Below are positions 31,284 through 39,944 of a stretch of 64,000 bases of DNA, piece by piece; position 1 is the first letter of the stretch, and every line of letters starts with the position of its first letter. This stretch comes from Hyphomicrobiaceae bacterium (lineage in GTDB: Bacteria > Pseudomonadota > Alphaproteobacteria > Rhizobiales > Hyphomicrobiaceae). The notes below the pieces were generated by a model, which searched no databases, had not been told where the DNA came from, and saw only the letters and a program-made list of their open reading frames with translations. Both the position numbers and the translations under genes were made by a program. The DNA lies in contig JAURWC010000023.1 of NCBI GenBank assembly GCA_030655135.1, positions 124,001 through 188,000 of the forward strand, in the 5' to 3' direction.

Positions 31284-32072
31284 TCAACGAATTTCTGGGC
31301 GATTCGGATCGCTCTTCGGGCGCCGCACGCGGGCTATCACGAACGCGGCGTAGATCGCAAGCAGCGTCCCCGCCAGCCCGTACCATGTGATGGCGTACTC
31401 CAGGTGCCGGTTGGGCAGGTCCACCATCGTCACGCCGCCCTTGGGCAGCCCCCCGGGATTGGCCGGCTCAGCGTCCGCATCGACGAAGACCTGGGCCTTG
31501 TTGACGCCCTTGGCGCCAAACGCCGCAGCATGCATCTCGTCCAGCGCCCGCCAGTAGTACATTTGACGGTAGGGCTCGTTGTCGGGGGTAAACGCGCCCT
31601 TGTCTTGGTCAGCGATCCGTCGCCGCACGAGACCTACCACCGTGACCTCGCCCGCGACCTGGCCGGACGCCCGCGTCTCGGGCGCCTTCTTGTCGTGAGG
31701 CACGTACCCGCGATTGACCCACACGACCGTATTCGGCGCCGTCTCCAGCGGCGTATAGACGTGATAACCGGGCCCGGCATCGGGATGGGGCGCCCACAGG
31801 AACTGCTCCTTGTCGTAATGGAAGCGGCCGGTGGCTGTGACGTGCACGTACTCGGGATCGTAAGGCGGCTCGAACGATGCCGACATGCTCGAGAGAACGT
31901 GGGCAAGCGGTACCGGCGGCGCATGCGACCGCTCCGCGATCTGCGCCAGCAGGCGTTCCTTCCAGGCCTTGCGCTGCATCTGCCAGCTCCCGAGCGCCAT
32001 CAGTATGGCGAACGCGATCGCCGTGGCGATGGCCGAACCCAACAGTCCGTTCTGGCGAAGCGATCTCAACAT
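31284..32072 (-). CDS. SURF1 family cytochrome oxidase assembly protein
   Basis: 262 residues with the two terminal membrane helices typical of SURF1 (AIATAIAFAILMALGSWQMQ and YAITWYGLAGTLLAIYAAFV) and the periplasmic part between, including VTATGRFHYDKEQFLWAP, VWVNRGYVPHDKKAPE and LPNRHLEYAITWYGLA. SURF1 helps insert haem a into subunit I. It lies 19 bases after the DUF983 gene within the oxidase cluster. Confidence 0.94.
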   Translation of the reverse strand: MLRSLRQNGLLGSAIATAIAFAILMALGSWQMQRKAWKERLLAQIAERSHAPPVPLAHVLSSMSASFEPPYDPEYVHVTATGRFHYDKEQFLWAPHPDAGPGYHVYTPLETAPNTVVWVNRGYVPHDKKAPETRASGQVAGEVTVVGLVRRRIADQDKGAFTPDNEPYRQMYYWRALDEMHAAAFGAKGVNKAQVFVDADAEPANPGGLPKGGVTMVDLPNRHLEYAITWYGLAGTLLAIYAAFVIARVRRPKSDPNRPEIR

Positions 32073-32091
32073 GCGTGGCGCGGTCCTTCGA

Positions 32092-32466
32092 TCAATCGCC
32101 CGACAACCGGCCTTCCTCGGCCTTGTGCTTGAACTGCTGCCCGATCAGCGCGCCCTTGATCACGCGCAGCAGCACCAGCGCAACCAGCGGCGTCAATAAC
32201 CCCCAAGCAACGATGTGCACCCATACCGGCGGCTCGAACGTGAACTCGACATATAGGGCCGATCCCATCATCAGGAAGCCCAGGATGAAAATGACGAAGA
32301 CGGCCGGTCCATCGCCCGTGTCGATGAACTCGTAATCTAAGCCGCAGGCCGTGCAGCGCTCGCGCAGGTTCAGGATCTGGCGAAACAGTGCGCCCTGGCC
32401 GCATCGTGGGCACCGGCCGCCGATTGCGGCGCTGACGGGTGAAACGCTCAGGTCTGGTCCCGCCAT
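32092..32466 (-). CDS. DUF983 family membrane protein
   Basis: 124 residues; ATG 32466 after GGAGG. N-terminal zinc-ribbon pairs GRCPRCGQG and CTACGLDYEFI are followed by two helices (AVFVIFILGFLMMGSALYVE and HIVAWGLLTPLVALVLLRVI). It is the standard gene between ctaE and surf1 in alphaproteobacteria; its role in oxidase assembly or copper handling is not established. Confidence 0.92.
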   Translation of the reverse strand: MAGPDLSVSPVSAAIGGRCPRCGQGALFRQILNLRERCTACGLDYEFIDTGDGPAVFVIFILGFLMMGSALYVEFTFEPPVWVHIVAWGLLTPLVALVLLRVIKGALIGQQFKHKAEEGRLSGD

Positions 32467-32488
32467 GTGATGCCTCCTGAAAGCCAAT

Positions 32489-32513
32489 CGGGGCAGCCCA
32501 GAAGACTGCCCCG
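32489..32513 (-). terminator. Hairpin between ctaE and the DUF983 gene
   Basis: CGGGGCAG (32489-32496) pairs with CTGCCCCG (32506-32513), 8 bp with a 9-base loop. It lies in the 133-base gap after ctaE on the same strand. With no T run it may be an attenuator or mRNA-stability element. Confidence 0.5.
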
Positions 32514-32549
32514 TTGGAATTTTCACGTTAGGTAGAGCCTGGCTTAGAA

Positions 32550-32591
32550 GTGCTTCCGGAAAAGTGTAAAAGCGGTTTTCCGAAAAGAAGC
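32550..32591. repeat. GTGCTTCCGGA...CCGAAAAGAAGC repeat, copy 2
   Basis: A second copy of the element at 21215-21258, with the same GTGCTTCCGGA left arm, CGGTTTTCCG interior and AAGAAGC right end. It begins 10 bases after the ctaE stop codon. Confidence 0.65.
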
Positions 32592-32599
32592 CCGTAAGA

Positions 32600-33541
32600 C
32601 TAGTGGCCAGGTGCTGCACCCGCATTTGCGCCCGCGCCCCAGACGTAGATGCAGGCAAACAGGAACAGCCAGACCACGTCGACGAAGTGCCAGTACCAGG
32701 CGGCAGCTTCAAAGCCGAAGTGCTGCTTGGGTGTGAAGTGGCCCTTCATTGCGCGGAACAGGCAGACCAGCAGGAAGATGGTGCCGATCAGCACGTGCGC
32801 GCCGTGGAAGCCGGTCGCCATGAAGAACGCCGAGCCGTACAGATGGCCGGCGTAGCTGAATGCGGCATGGCCATACTCGACCACCTGCAGCACGGTGAAC
32901 GCTGCGCCGAGCGCAACAGTGCACACGAGGCCGAGGATGAGCTGCGTGCGCTCGTTCTTGAGCAGCGCGTGATGCGCCCAAGTGACCGTTGCGCCCGAGA
33001 GCAGCAGGATCAGCGTGTTGACCAGGGGCAGGCCCCATGGATCGAACGTTGCGCGGAAGTTACCCGGCGTCGGCGCTTCCGTCGTCTCGACGGGCACCGG
33101 CGGCCATACGCCACCGAACAGTTCGTTGCGCTTCACCATGCCGATGAGTTCGTTAGTGTTCTGCAGCTTGTGCACGTCACCCGGCAGCAGCGAGGCGTCG
33201 AAGTAGGCCCAGAACCAAGCGACGAAGAACATCACTTCCGAAGCGATGAACAGGATCATGCCGTAGCGCAGGTGAAGCTGCACGACCGGCGTGTGATCGC
33301 CCTTGTGGGCCTCGATGATGACGTCGCGCCACCAAAGGTAGGAAATCGCAATTACAGTGGCGAAGCCGATTGCGAAGACCCACGGGCCGGTCACGCCGAA
33401 GAGCCCTTCGCCACCGCCCAACGAGCGCATCCAGATGATCGCGCCGAACGCCATAATCAGGGCGCCGACCGAAGCGGCGAGCGGCCACGGGCTTGGATCT
33501 ACGAGGTGATAGTCATGATGTTTGGCGTGCGTTTCGGCCAT
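32600..33541 (-). CDS. ctaE: Cytochrome c oxidase subunit III
   Basis: 313 residues; ATG 33541 with GGAG five bases upstream. Seven hydrophobic helices and subunit III hallmarks: MILFIASEVMFFVAWFWAYF with the DCCD-reactive-type glutamate in ASEVMFF, LINTLILLLSG-like VNTLILLLSGATVTWAHHAL, and GFHGAHVLIGTIFLLVCLFR, ending AAWYWHFVDVVWLFLFACIY. It stabilises subunit I in the inner membrane. A 7-bp hairpin (33606-33622) precedes it. Confidence 0.97.
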   Translation of the reverse strand: MAETHAKHHDYHLVDPSPWPLAASVGALIMAFGAIIWMRSLGGGEGLFGVTGPWVFAIGFATVIAISYLWWRDVIIEAHKGDHTPVVQLHLRYGMILFIASEVMFFVAWFWAYFDASLLPGDVHKLQNTNELIGMVKRNELFGGVWPPVPVETTEAPTPGNFRATFDPWGLPLVNTLILLLSGATVTWAHHALLKNERTQLILGLVCTVALGAAFTVLQVVEYGHAAFSYAGHLYGSAFFMATGFHGAHVLIGTIFLLVCLFRAMKGHFTPKQHFGFEAAAWYWHFVDVVWLFLFACIYVWGAGANAGAAPGH

Positions 33542-33605
33542 CTTCTTCTCCGTCGTCCCTAGAACGTGTGTTTCCACCCTGTATCGCAGTCTTCTTGCAG
33601 CGCTC

Positions 33606-33622
33606 GCCGGTCATGGACCGGC
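33606..33622 (-). terminator. Hairpin between ctaG and ctaE
   Basis: GCCGGTC and GACCGGC form a 7-bp stem with a 3-base loop in the gap between the ctaG stop and the ctaE start. It is one of four such hairpins at gene junctions in this cluster. Confidence 0.4.
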
Positions 33623-33638
33623 ACGGGCTGCCTTCGAT

Positions 33639-34217
33639 TCAACTTCCTTTGCCTGGTTCACCGCTCTGCTTGGCCGCAACCGCATCCTTCGGCTTGTCGA
33701 CTGGGTAGAACGTGTAAGACAGCGTCAACGATGACAGGTGCGCGGCATCTGGATCGCTGGCGAGCGCCGGCGACACGAAGAAACTTACCGGCATCTCGAC
33801 GGACTCGCCCGGCGCCAACGTCTGTTCCTCGAAACAGAAGCACTGCACCTTGCTGAAGTGAATGCCACCCACGTCGGGCGCCACATTGAACGCGGCCGTC
33901 CCGGTAATTGCGTGATCGGAAATGTTGGTCGCCTTATAGAAGGCCAGCGCGTTCTCGCCGAGCTTCACGTCCATCGTCCGCTGCATGGGCTCGAACTTCC
34001 ATTTCATGCCAGGCGTGACGTTGGCGTCGAAGCGAACGGTGATTTTGCGGTCGAGCATGACGTGCGACGGCTCGATCGCTTTCTGCGTCGTGCCGCCATA
34101 CCCCGTCACCTGGCAATAGAGCTTGTACAGCGGTACGGCAGCGAAAGCCGCGCCCGTCATGAAAACCACGGCAGCGACGCATGACAGGGCGACAGCATTG
34201 TCCTTGCCGATTTTCAT
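33639..34217 (-). CDS. ctaG: Cytochrome c oxidase assembly protein CtaG/Cox11
   Basis: 192 residues with one N-terminal helix (ALSCVAAVVFMTGAAFAAVP) followed by VPLYKLYCQVTGYGGTTQ. The copper-binding motif is VQCFCFEEQ (C-x-C), and the domain ends with SYTFYP. It delivers copper to the CuB site of subunit I. Its ATG overlaps the stop of the 56-residue gene upstream. Confidence 0.96.
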   Translation of the reverse strand: MKIGKDNAVALSCVAAVVFMTGAAFAAVPLYKLYCQVTGYGGTTQKAIEPSHVMLDRKITVRFDANVTPGMKWKFEPMQRTMDVKLGENALAFYKATNISDHAITGTAAFNVAPDVGGIHFSKVQCFCFEEQTLAPGESVEMPVSFFVSPALASDPDAAHLSSLTLSYTFYPVDKPKDAVAAKQSGEPGKGS

Positions 34218-34384
34218 AACGGCCGCTCCACCACATGCCCGCCCATGCGCACGATGGTGGCCGCGTAGAACAGCCCGACAAGAGCGGCTAGCGCAACGGC
34301 GATTGCAATCGAGCGCATGCGCTGGCGCTTGGCCTGCGCGTTTCTGCTCTCGTTGTCGTTACCGTCTGCCAACTGGGGCTCCAT
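34214..34384 (-). CDS. 56-residue CoxF/CtaF-like membrane protein
   Basis: A short gene easily missed: ATG 34384 to TGA 34214, overlapping the ctaG start as ATGA. The peptide has a charged N-terminal half (NDNESRNAQAKRQRMRS), one helix (IAIAVALAALVGLFYAATIV) and the tail RMGGHVVERPL. A protein of this size and shape lies between ctaB and ctaG in many alphaproteobacteria (CoxF-like). It probably helps oxidase assembly; direct evidence is lacking. Confidence 0.8.
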   Translation of the reverse strand: MEPQLADGNDNESRNAQAKRQRMRSIAIAVALAALVGLFYAATIVRMGGHVVERPL

Positions 34385-34402
34385 CACCGGTTAGTCTTCC
34401 GC

Positions 34403-35338
34403 TCAAGCCATCAGGCGCGTGACGACACTTTCGCCAAGCAGCAGCGCGAACAGCAGGAAGAGGTAGAAGATCGAATAGTGGAACAGCCGGCGTGCCACCT
34501 GGTCGGCCGCCCGGCCTTCACGCACCCGCCACACCTTCACGGCCAGAGCCAGGAAGATCGCGCCGGCCAATGTTGAAGCGATGGCATACGTCATGCCGCC
34601 AAAGCCGAAATAGATCGGCGAGGCCGCAACAATGACCATAAGCACCGAATAGATCAGGATCTGGCGGCGCGTCTCGTCCGCGCCGGCGACAACCGGCAGC
34701 ATCGGCACGCCCGCGCGCTCGTAGTCGCGGCAGCGATAGAGAGCCAGTGCCCAGAAGTGCGGCGGCGTCCAGATGAAGATGATCATGAACATGACCACGC
34801 TTTCGATTGACACCGAACCCGTGACAGCGGCCCAGCCCACCATTGGCGGGAAGGCACCGGCAGCCCCGCCGATGACGATGTTCTGCGGCGTCCGCCGCTT
34901 GAGCCACATCGTGTAAATGAAGAGATAGAAGGCGATCGTGAAAGCCAGCAGGGCTCCCGCCAGCCAATTCACCAGCAGCCCCAGCGTCAGCACCGAACCG
35001 ATCGACAGGATGGTGCCGAACGTCAGTGCTTCGTCAGCCGTGACGCGGCCGCGCGGAATGGGCCGCGCCGCCGTCCGCGCCATCTGCGCGTCGATGTCCG
35101 CATCGTACCACATGTTGAGAGCGCCCGAGGCGCCGGCGCCGACGGCGATCATCAGCAGCGCAATAGCGGCGAGGACAGGATGCAGTGAGCCGGGCGCGGC
35201 GACCATGCCCGTCAATGCCGTGAAAATGACAAGCGACATCACGCGAGGCTTCATCAACTGCACGAAGTCGCCGACGGACGGCTCCAGCGATTCAGCCAGC
35301 CCGCTGGCGTTGGTGGTATCGGCCCCGATGCCCGACAT
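34403..35338 (-). CDS. ctaB: Protoheme IX farnesyltransferase (haem O synthase)
   Basis: 311 residues. The UbiA-type first aspartate motif is [20 protein letters not shown]; the second is [17 protein letters not shown]. About nine membrane helices, with [11 protein letters not shown] in the middle. It transfers farnesyl to haem B to give haem O, on the path to haem A for the oxidase. ATG 35338 is chosen over a longer frame because homologues begin near here and the extra residues are Arg/Pro-rich. Confidence 0.96.
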   Translation of the reverse strand: MSGIGADTTNASGLAESLEPSVGDFVQLMKPRVMSLVIFTALTGMVAAPGSLHPVLAAIALLMIAVGAGASGALNMWYDADIDAQMARTAARPIPRGRVTADEALTFGTILSIGSVLTLGLLVNWLAGALLAFTIAFYLFIYTMWLKRRTPQNIVIGGAAGAFPPMVGWAAVTGSVSIESVVMFMIIFIWTPPHFWALALYRCRDYERAGVPMLPVVAGADETRRQILIYSVLMVIVAASPIYFGFGGMTYAIASTLAGAIFLALAVKVWRVREGRAADQVARRLFHYSIFYLFLLFALLLGESVVTRLMA

Positions 35339-35420
35339 GGTTCCTGCTTCCCTGAAATTCGCGGGTTGACCCGCTTGATCTTGGTTCGCGCGGCGTCTGC
35401 CGCTTCGAGGTCGTGAAGGC

Positions 35421-35453
35421 GGCGGGCGGAACGTCAATGATGTTCCGCCCGCC
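35421..35453 (-). terminator. Strong hairpin between ctaD and ctaB
   Basis: GGCGGGCGGAAC (35421-35432) pairs perfectly with GTTCCGCCCGCC (35442-35453): 12 bp and a 9-base loop. It is 25 bases after the ctaD stop. On the minus strand no T run follows, so it may attenuate or protect the ctaC-ctaD part of the message, lowering expression of assembly genes. Confidence 0.65.
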
Positions 35454-35477
35454 CCAGATCGTCATGCTGACCGCAGC

Positions 35478-37103
35478 TTAGTGATGCTGCGTCGGCTTGA
35501 TGCGCGGCAGCACTTCATAAGAGTGGAAAGCCGGCGGCGAGGGCAGCGTCCATTCCAGCGTCGTGGCGCCTTCGCCCCACGGATTGCCGGCCGCTACTTC
35601 CTTGCGCACGAATGCCCAGACCACACCGAAGAAGAAGATCGCGGTGCCGAAGGCCGTCATGTACGAGCCCCACGATGAGATGTGGTTCCAGTAGGCGAAG
35701 GCATCTGGATAGTCGACGTAACGGCGCGGCATGCCTGCAAGCCCGAGGAAGTGCTGCGGGAAGAACAGGATGTTGGCGCCGATGAACGTGACGTAGAAGT
35801 GCAGCTTGCCGATGAACTCGGAGTACATGTAGCCGCTCATCTTCGGGAACCAGTAGTACCAGCCCGCGAAGATCGCGAACACGGCGCCCAGCGACAGCAC
35901 GTAGTGGAAGTGCGCGACCACGTAGTAGGTGTCATGCAGCGCACGGTCGACACCGGCATTCGACAACATCACACCCGTGACACCGCCGACGGTGAACAGG
36001 AAGATGAAGCCGAGAGACCATAGCATCGGGGTGGAGAAGCGCAGCGAACCGCCCCACATCGTCGCGATCCACGAGAAGATCTTCACGCCGGTCGGCACCG
36101 CGATCACCATTGTGGCGAACACGAAGTAAGCCTGCGTGTTGACGTTGATACCCGCCGCGTACATGTGGTGCGCCCAAACGACGAAGCCGACGAGACCGAT
36201 CGCGACCATGGCGTAGGCCATGCCCAGGTAACCGAATACCGGCTTGCGCGAGAACGTCGAGATGATGTGGCTGATCATGCCGAAGCCGGGAAGGATCAGA
36301 ATGTACACCTCGGGGTGACCGAAGAACCAGAACAAGTGCTGGTACAGGATCGGGTCGCCGCCACCGCGCGGATCGAAGAACGTGGTGCCGAAGTTACGAT
36401 CGGTCAGCAGCATGGTGATCGCACCGGCCAGAACCGGCAGCGACAACAGCAGCAGGAACGCCGTAACCAGCACAGACCACACGAACAGCGGCATCTTGTG
36501 CAGGGTCATGCCCGGCGCGCGCATGTTGAAGATGGTGGTGATGAAGTTGATGGCGCCGAGGATCGACGAGGCGCCCGCAACGTGCAGGGCAAGAATGCCG
36601 AAGTCCATCGCCGGGCCAGGATGGCCGGCCAAGCTCGACAGCGGCGCGTAGATCGTCCAGCCGGCGCCGACGCCGTTCATGCCCGGGGGCCCCGGAACGA
36701 ACATCGACGTCAGCAGCAGCAGGAACGCCACCGGCAGCAGCCAGAACGAGATGTTGTTCATGCGCGGGAAGGCCATGTCCGGCGCGCCGATCATCAGCGG
36801 CACCAGCCAGTTGCCGAAACCGCCGATCATGGCAGGCATCACCATGAAGAACACCATGATGAGACCGTGACCCGTGACGAACACGTTGTAGATGTGCGGA
36901 TCGGCGAAGTACTGCATGCCCGGCTCTGCGAGCTCGAGGCGCATGCCAACCGACAGCGCGCCGCCGATGATGCCGGCGACCATCGCGAAGATCAGATACA
37001 GCGTGCCGATATCTTTATGGTTCGTAGAAAAAAGCCAGCGCTTGAGCCCGGTGGGCGCATGATCGTGATCATGAGCGTGGTCTGCGTGTGCGGTGCTACC
37101 CAT
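35478..37103 (-). CDS. ctaD: Cytochrome c oxidase subunit I
   Basis: 541 residues, about 12 helices. Haem-copper motifs: [20 protein letters not shown] (low-spin haem ligand), [18 protein letters not shown] with the CuB histidine and cross-linked tyrosine, WAHHMYAAG (two CuB histidines) and [20 protein letters not shown] (haem a3 and a ligands). D- and K-channel signatures show an A-type aa3 oxidase. The His/Asp-rich N terminus ([14 protein letters not shown]) is unusual and could bind metal. Confidence 0.98.
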   Translation of the reverse strand: MGSTAHADHAHDHDHAPTGLKRWLFSTNHKDIGTLYLIFAMVAGIIGGALSVGMRLELAEPGMQYFADPHIYNVFVTGHGLIMVFFMVMPAMIGGFGNWLVPLMIGAPDMAFPRMNNISFWLLPVAFLLLLTSMFVPGPPGMNGVGAGWTIYAPLSSLAGHPGPAMDFGILALHVAGASSILGAINFITTIFNMRAPGMTLHKMPLFVWSVLVTAFLLLLSLPVLAGAITMLLTDRNFGTTFFDPRGGGDPILYQHLFWFFGHPEVYILILPGFGMISHIISTFSRKPVFGYLGMAYAMVAIGLVGFVVWAHHMYAAGINVNTQAYFVFATMVIAVPTGVKIFSWIATMWGGSLRFSTPMLWSLGFIFLFTVGGVTGVMLSNAGVDRALHDTYYVVAHFHYVLSLGAVFAIFAGWYYWFPKMSGYMYSEFIGKLHFYVTFIGANILFFPQHFLGLAGMPRRYVDYPDAFAYWNHISSWGSYMTAFGTAIFFFGVVWAFVRKEVAAGNPWGEGATTLEWTLPSPPAFHSYEVLPRIKPTQHH

Positions 37104-37151
37104 TGTCTTTAGACCTTATAACTTGGGTGTTTCCTGAAAGGCGAAATGGGC

Positions 37152-37175
37152 GGGAACGCGGAGCGGAGCGTTCCC
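37152..37175 (-). terminator. Hairpin between ctaC and ctaD
   Basis: GGGAACGC and GCGTTCCC form an 8-bp stem with an 8-base loop in the 83-base gap between ctaC and ctaD. Confidence 0.45.
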
Positions 37176-37186
37176 ACCTCGAGGCG

Positions 37187-38089
37187 TTATCGAGCAGCGC
37201 TCGCGTCGGCCACCTTATTGCGCAGCTTGAGCTCCTGCTCAGCCGCACCGATGACCGCTTTCACCTTCGCATCGTCGCCGGATTTCTTGGCCTCGACCCA
37301 TGCCGCGAACACGTCTTCCTTCACGACGCGAACGGCGATGGGCATAAAGGCATGGTTGAGGCCGCACAGTTCCGAGCACTGGCCGTAGAACGCGCCCTCT
37401 TTCGTGGCCTTGAACCACGTTGCCGTCACGCGGCCTGGCACGGCGTCGGTCTTGGAGCCAAATGCCGGGATCGTCCAGTTGTGGATGACGTCGTTCGACG
37501 TGACGAGCACGTGCACCACCTTGTTGACCGGGACGACGACTTCGTTGTCGACCATCAGCAGGCGCGGAGCATCTTTGCCTTCGGCACGCAGCGCCTCGGT
37601 GGTTGCGTCGTCCAGCATGGTCGACACAAACTCTTCGATGCCCTGATCAGGATACGAGTGCGACCAGAACCAGGCGTTGCCCGTGGCCTTGATCGTCACG
37701 TCGGCCTTCGGATACGAATACTGGTTGTGCAAAAGCTTGAAGGAGGGGATCGCAATGGCGACGAGAACGAAGATGGGGAGAACGGTCCAGGCCACTTCCA
37801 GAAGCGTGTTGTGAGTCGTGACCGACGGCACCGGGTTGGCGCTCTCGCGGAAACGGAACATCACGTAGACCATCAGCAAAGCAACGAAGACCGCGATGGC
37901 GATGATGATGATATTCACGAAATCGTAGAACGAATGGATTTCTTCGGCGATCGGCGTCGCCGCATCCTGCATCACCATCTGCCCGGGCAGCGAATGCCCC
38001 ATTGCAGCCATGACTGGGTCAAAAACGCCGAGTAGCGCTACGACAGCAGCCATGACAAAGGCCGCCAGCGCACAAAAACGTATCGTCAT
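37187..38089 (-). CDS. ctaC: Cytochrome c oxidase subunit II
   Basis: 300 residues. Signal peptide, two helices (YDFVNIIIIAIAVFVALLMV and WTVLPIFVLVAIAIPSFKLL) and the periplasmic cupredoxin domain. The CuA site is complete: the distal histidine in DVIHNWTIPAFG, then FYGQCSELCGLNHAFMPI with both cysteines, histidine and methionine. The Trp-rich electron-entry patch is GNAWFWSHSYP. First gene of the long minus-strand oxidase cluster. Confidence 0.97.
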   Translation of the reverse strand: MTIRFCALAAFVMAAVVALLGVFDPVMAAMGHSLPGQMVMQDAATPIAEEIHSFYDFVNIIIIAIAVFVALLMVYVMFRFRESANPVPSVTTHNTLLEVAWTVLPIFVLVAIAIPSFKLLHNQYSYPKADVTIKATGNAWFWSHSYPDQGIEEFVSTMLDDATTEALRAEGKDAPRLLMVDNEVVVPVNKVVHVLVTSNDVIHNWTIPAFGSKTDAVPGRVTATWFKATKEGAFYGQCSELCGLNHAFMPIAVRVVKEDVFAAWVEAKKSGDDAKVKAVIGAAEQELKLRNKVADASAAR

Positions 38090-38477
38090 TCTCCCGCTCC
38101 TAGTTGGGTCCGGCGACGCCGGGTTCCTCCCGAATATTCTTTTCCAGCCGCTTTCTTACCGGCGGATATTCCGCCGTGCGACCTTATTTTTCTGTCGTGT
38201 TCGGTTCAACGAGACCGCAGCCGGAGTTCGGGTCCGCCGGTCACTGTCCCTCTCTTCGCAAAATGCAAAGTCTCCCCAATGCACACACAGCACAACTGTC
38301 AGCACAACGGCAAGTCAAGCTTATGCGGCAAAACTTCGCGACGAAAGCTATAACTTCCGATTGCGCCGCGTTTTCGCATCGCCCAGTGTCCCAACTTCGG
38401 CCTTTTTATTCGCTGACAGACGTCCCTCGATCGCTCCCGTCAATTTTCTATCCTTACTTGGTCGGTCAGGAAATCGC
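38090..38477. other. Divergent promoter region of ctaC and the IalB gene
   Basis: This 388-base region separates the two divergent starts and should hold both promoters. A frame runs through it in phase with the IalB gene but its composition is unlike a protein and no signal sequence is made by it. No clear operator, repeat or RNA gene was seen. Confidence 0.5.
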
Positions 38478-39014
38478 GTGCACGACTTTACTTCTGCCAT
38501 CTCCCGCCACATCGTTCATAGGATCTGCTGTTTTGCTGTCGTGGTCGCGGCTGGCGTCTGCGCTGCAACGGCCGCCGCTCAGGACGCGACCGTCAAGGCC
38601 CAGCACGGCGATTGGCAAGTCGTCTGCAAGGCGCCGCCGCCGGGTGCCAAGAGCGAAGTCTGCGCCCTCGTCCAGGCCGTGATGGCCGAAGACCGGAACA
38701 ACGTCGGCCTGACCGTATATTTTCAGAAGTTCGCCGATGGTTCGCGCCGCCTGCGCGTCTTCGCACCGCTCGGCGTTCTGTTGCCGCGTGGCGTCGGGCT
38801 GAAAATCGACGACAAGGACATCGGCAACGCGCCGTTCCTGCGCTGCAACACCTTCACCTGCTACTCGCAGGTGGTGGCAGACGACAAACTCGTTGATCAG
38901 TTGAAGAACGGAAAGACCGCGATCTTCGTCATTTTCCAAACGGAGGAAGCCGGCATCGGCATCCCGATTTCTCTCGCGGGCTTTGCCGAAGGCTTGAGCG
39001 GGCTCGATCAATAA
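38478..39014 (+). CDS. Invasion-associated locus B (IalB) family protein
   Basis: 178 residues from GTG 38478 (TCAGGAAA upstream). This start gives a proper signal peptide (IVHRICCFAVVVAAGVCAAT). The mature domain has HGDWQVVCKAPPPGAKSEVC, VGLTVYFQKFADGSRRLRVF, LGVLLPRGVGLKIDD and FLRCNTFTCYSQVVADDKL, the usual IalB pattern with two cysteine pairs. IalB proteins are periplasmic; in Bartonella one aids erythrocyte entry, but the family is widespread in free-living bacteria. Confidence 0.9.
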   Translation: MHDFTSAISRHIVHRICCFAVVVAAGVCAATAAAQDATVKAQHGDWQVVCKAPPPGAKSEVCALVQAVMAEDRNNVGLTVYFQKFADGSRRLRVFAPLGVLLPRGVGLKIDDKDIGNAPFLRCNTFTCYSQVVADDKLVDQLKNGKTAIFVIFQTEEAGIGIPISLAGFAEGLSGLDQ

Positions 39015-39137
39015 GCTGCGCATCCGCGCTTGAGCGGTCTGACGCTTTAGGCAGGCCGCTGAGCTACCAAGGGTCAGTGCGGGCGGCAGAACAACCACCA
39101 CCCTATTTTGCAATCTCGTACTGGGCCACCTAACCGC

Positions 39138-39563
39138 TTAGGCGGCCTTGCGGTCGTGGCCGTTGGCGAGCGGCTTGGCGCCACTTACGGCTTCGCTGCC
39201 GAAGTTGATGTAGTCGCGGGCCGTCGCACGAACCGGCTGCTGTTGAGCGCCCAGCCCGGCGTGCGACCACGCCTCCATCATGCGCCGGCTGGTTTCGGCA
39301 TACTGCTCGAATGCCGTTTGCCAAAAGCGCGCCTGCTCGTTGAGCAGGTCTTGTGGTGTGCGGCACTGCTGCATCCGCGACGGGATCTCCATGTACGCCT
39401 GCGTCCGGCGGCTGAAGAAGCCCATAAGTTCCAGTTGCGACCGCGCAATGCCCTTGAGGGGTGACATGCTCTGCGACATCGAATCGAGGTTGCCGAAATA
39501 GGCGTGCATCGGTGCGAAAAATGGCCCGGCAGAACCGAACTGCGACGTGGAATTTGCCGTCAT
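39138..39563 (-). CDS. Phasin-like protein
   Basis: 141 residues; ATG 39563 with GAGGG upstream. Helical and amphipathic with the phasin pattern ARSQLELMGFFSRRTQAYME, then TPQDLLNEQARFWQTAFEQY and SRRMMEAWSHAG. Phasins coat polyhydroxyalkanoate granules. The family call rests on pattern only, since no PHA synthase lies nearby. Confidence 0.7.
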   Translation of the reverse strand: MTANSTSQFGSAGPFFAPMHAYFGNLDSMSQSMSPLKGIARSQLELMGFFSRRTQAYMEIPSRMQQCRTPQDLLNEQARFWQTAFEQYAETSRRMMEAWSHAGLGAQQQPVRATARDYINFGSEAVSGAKPLANGHDRKAA

Positions 39564-39856
39564 TGCCCTCAGTCTCCCTATCACTCTAACGAAATTGCGG
39601 ATTGGCGCGCTTACCCACGCTTATGGTGCGACACCATAGTGTCTTGCTGCCTGGTCATCAATTAAGCGTTCGGCAGATTCGGCGTCGGGAGCCGCAATAG
39701 CGGTGGATGACGCATATTCAATTTTAGATTGCCGATTTAAGTAAGATTAAACTAATAATTGCATATGCAGTAGTATTTGACCGGTTATACTTTGTACGTC
39801 ATATATTAAGCAAAGCTGAACGGAATAGGGCCCAAGTACTTCTTTTGTTCTTGTTG
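39564..39856. other. AT-rich gap before the IS element
   Basis: About 290 bases, clearly richer in A/T than the flanks. It contains the small palindrome ATGGTG-CGA-CACCAT (39623-39637), 60 bases upstream of the phasin-like start, a possible regulator site. Originally it was the upstream region of the BcsS-like gene, now separated by the IS. Confidence 0.45.
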
Positions 39857-39864
39857 TGTTTTTG
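39857..39864. repeat. Left target-site duplication of the IS1595-family element
   Basis: TGTTTTTG directly left of the inverted end; the same eight bases are at 41514-41521 directly right of the other end. Eight bases is the usual duplication length for the IS1595 family. Confidence 0.75.
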
Positions 39865-39944
39865 CGCACGTATCCCCACACGACATGTACACGACTTGGG
39901 GGCTGTGATATGAATACACAGCAACCGAGTCGGGGGGCAGAAGG

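Noticed and set aside
38010-38477. N-terminal extension of the IalB gene by 156 codons
   Set aside because: It would bury the signal peptide inside the protein and its composition is unlike coding sequence; GTG 38478 with an AGGA-type site explains the gene.
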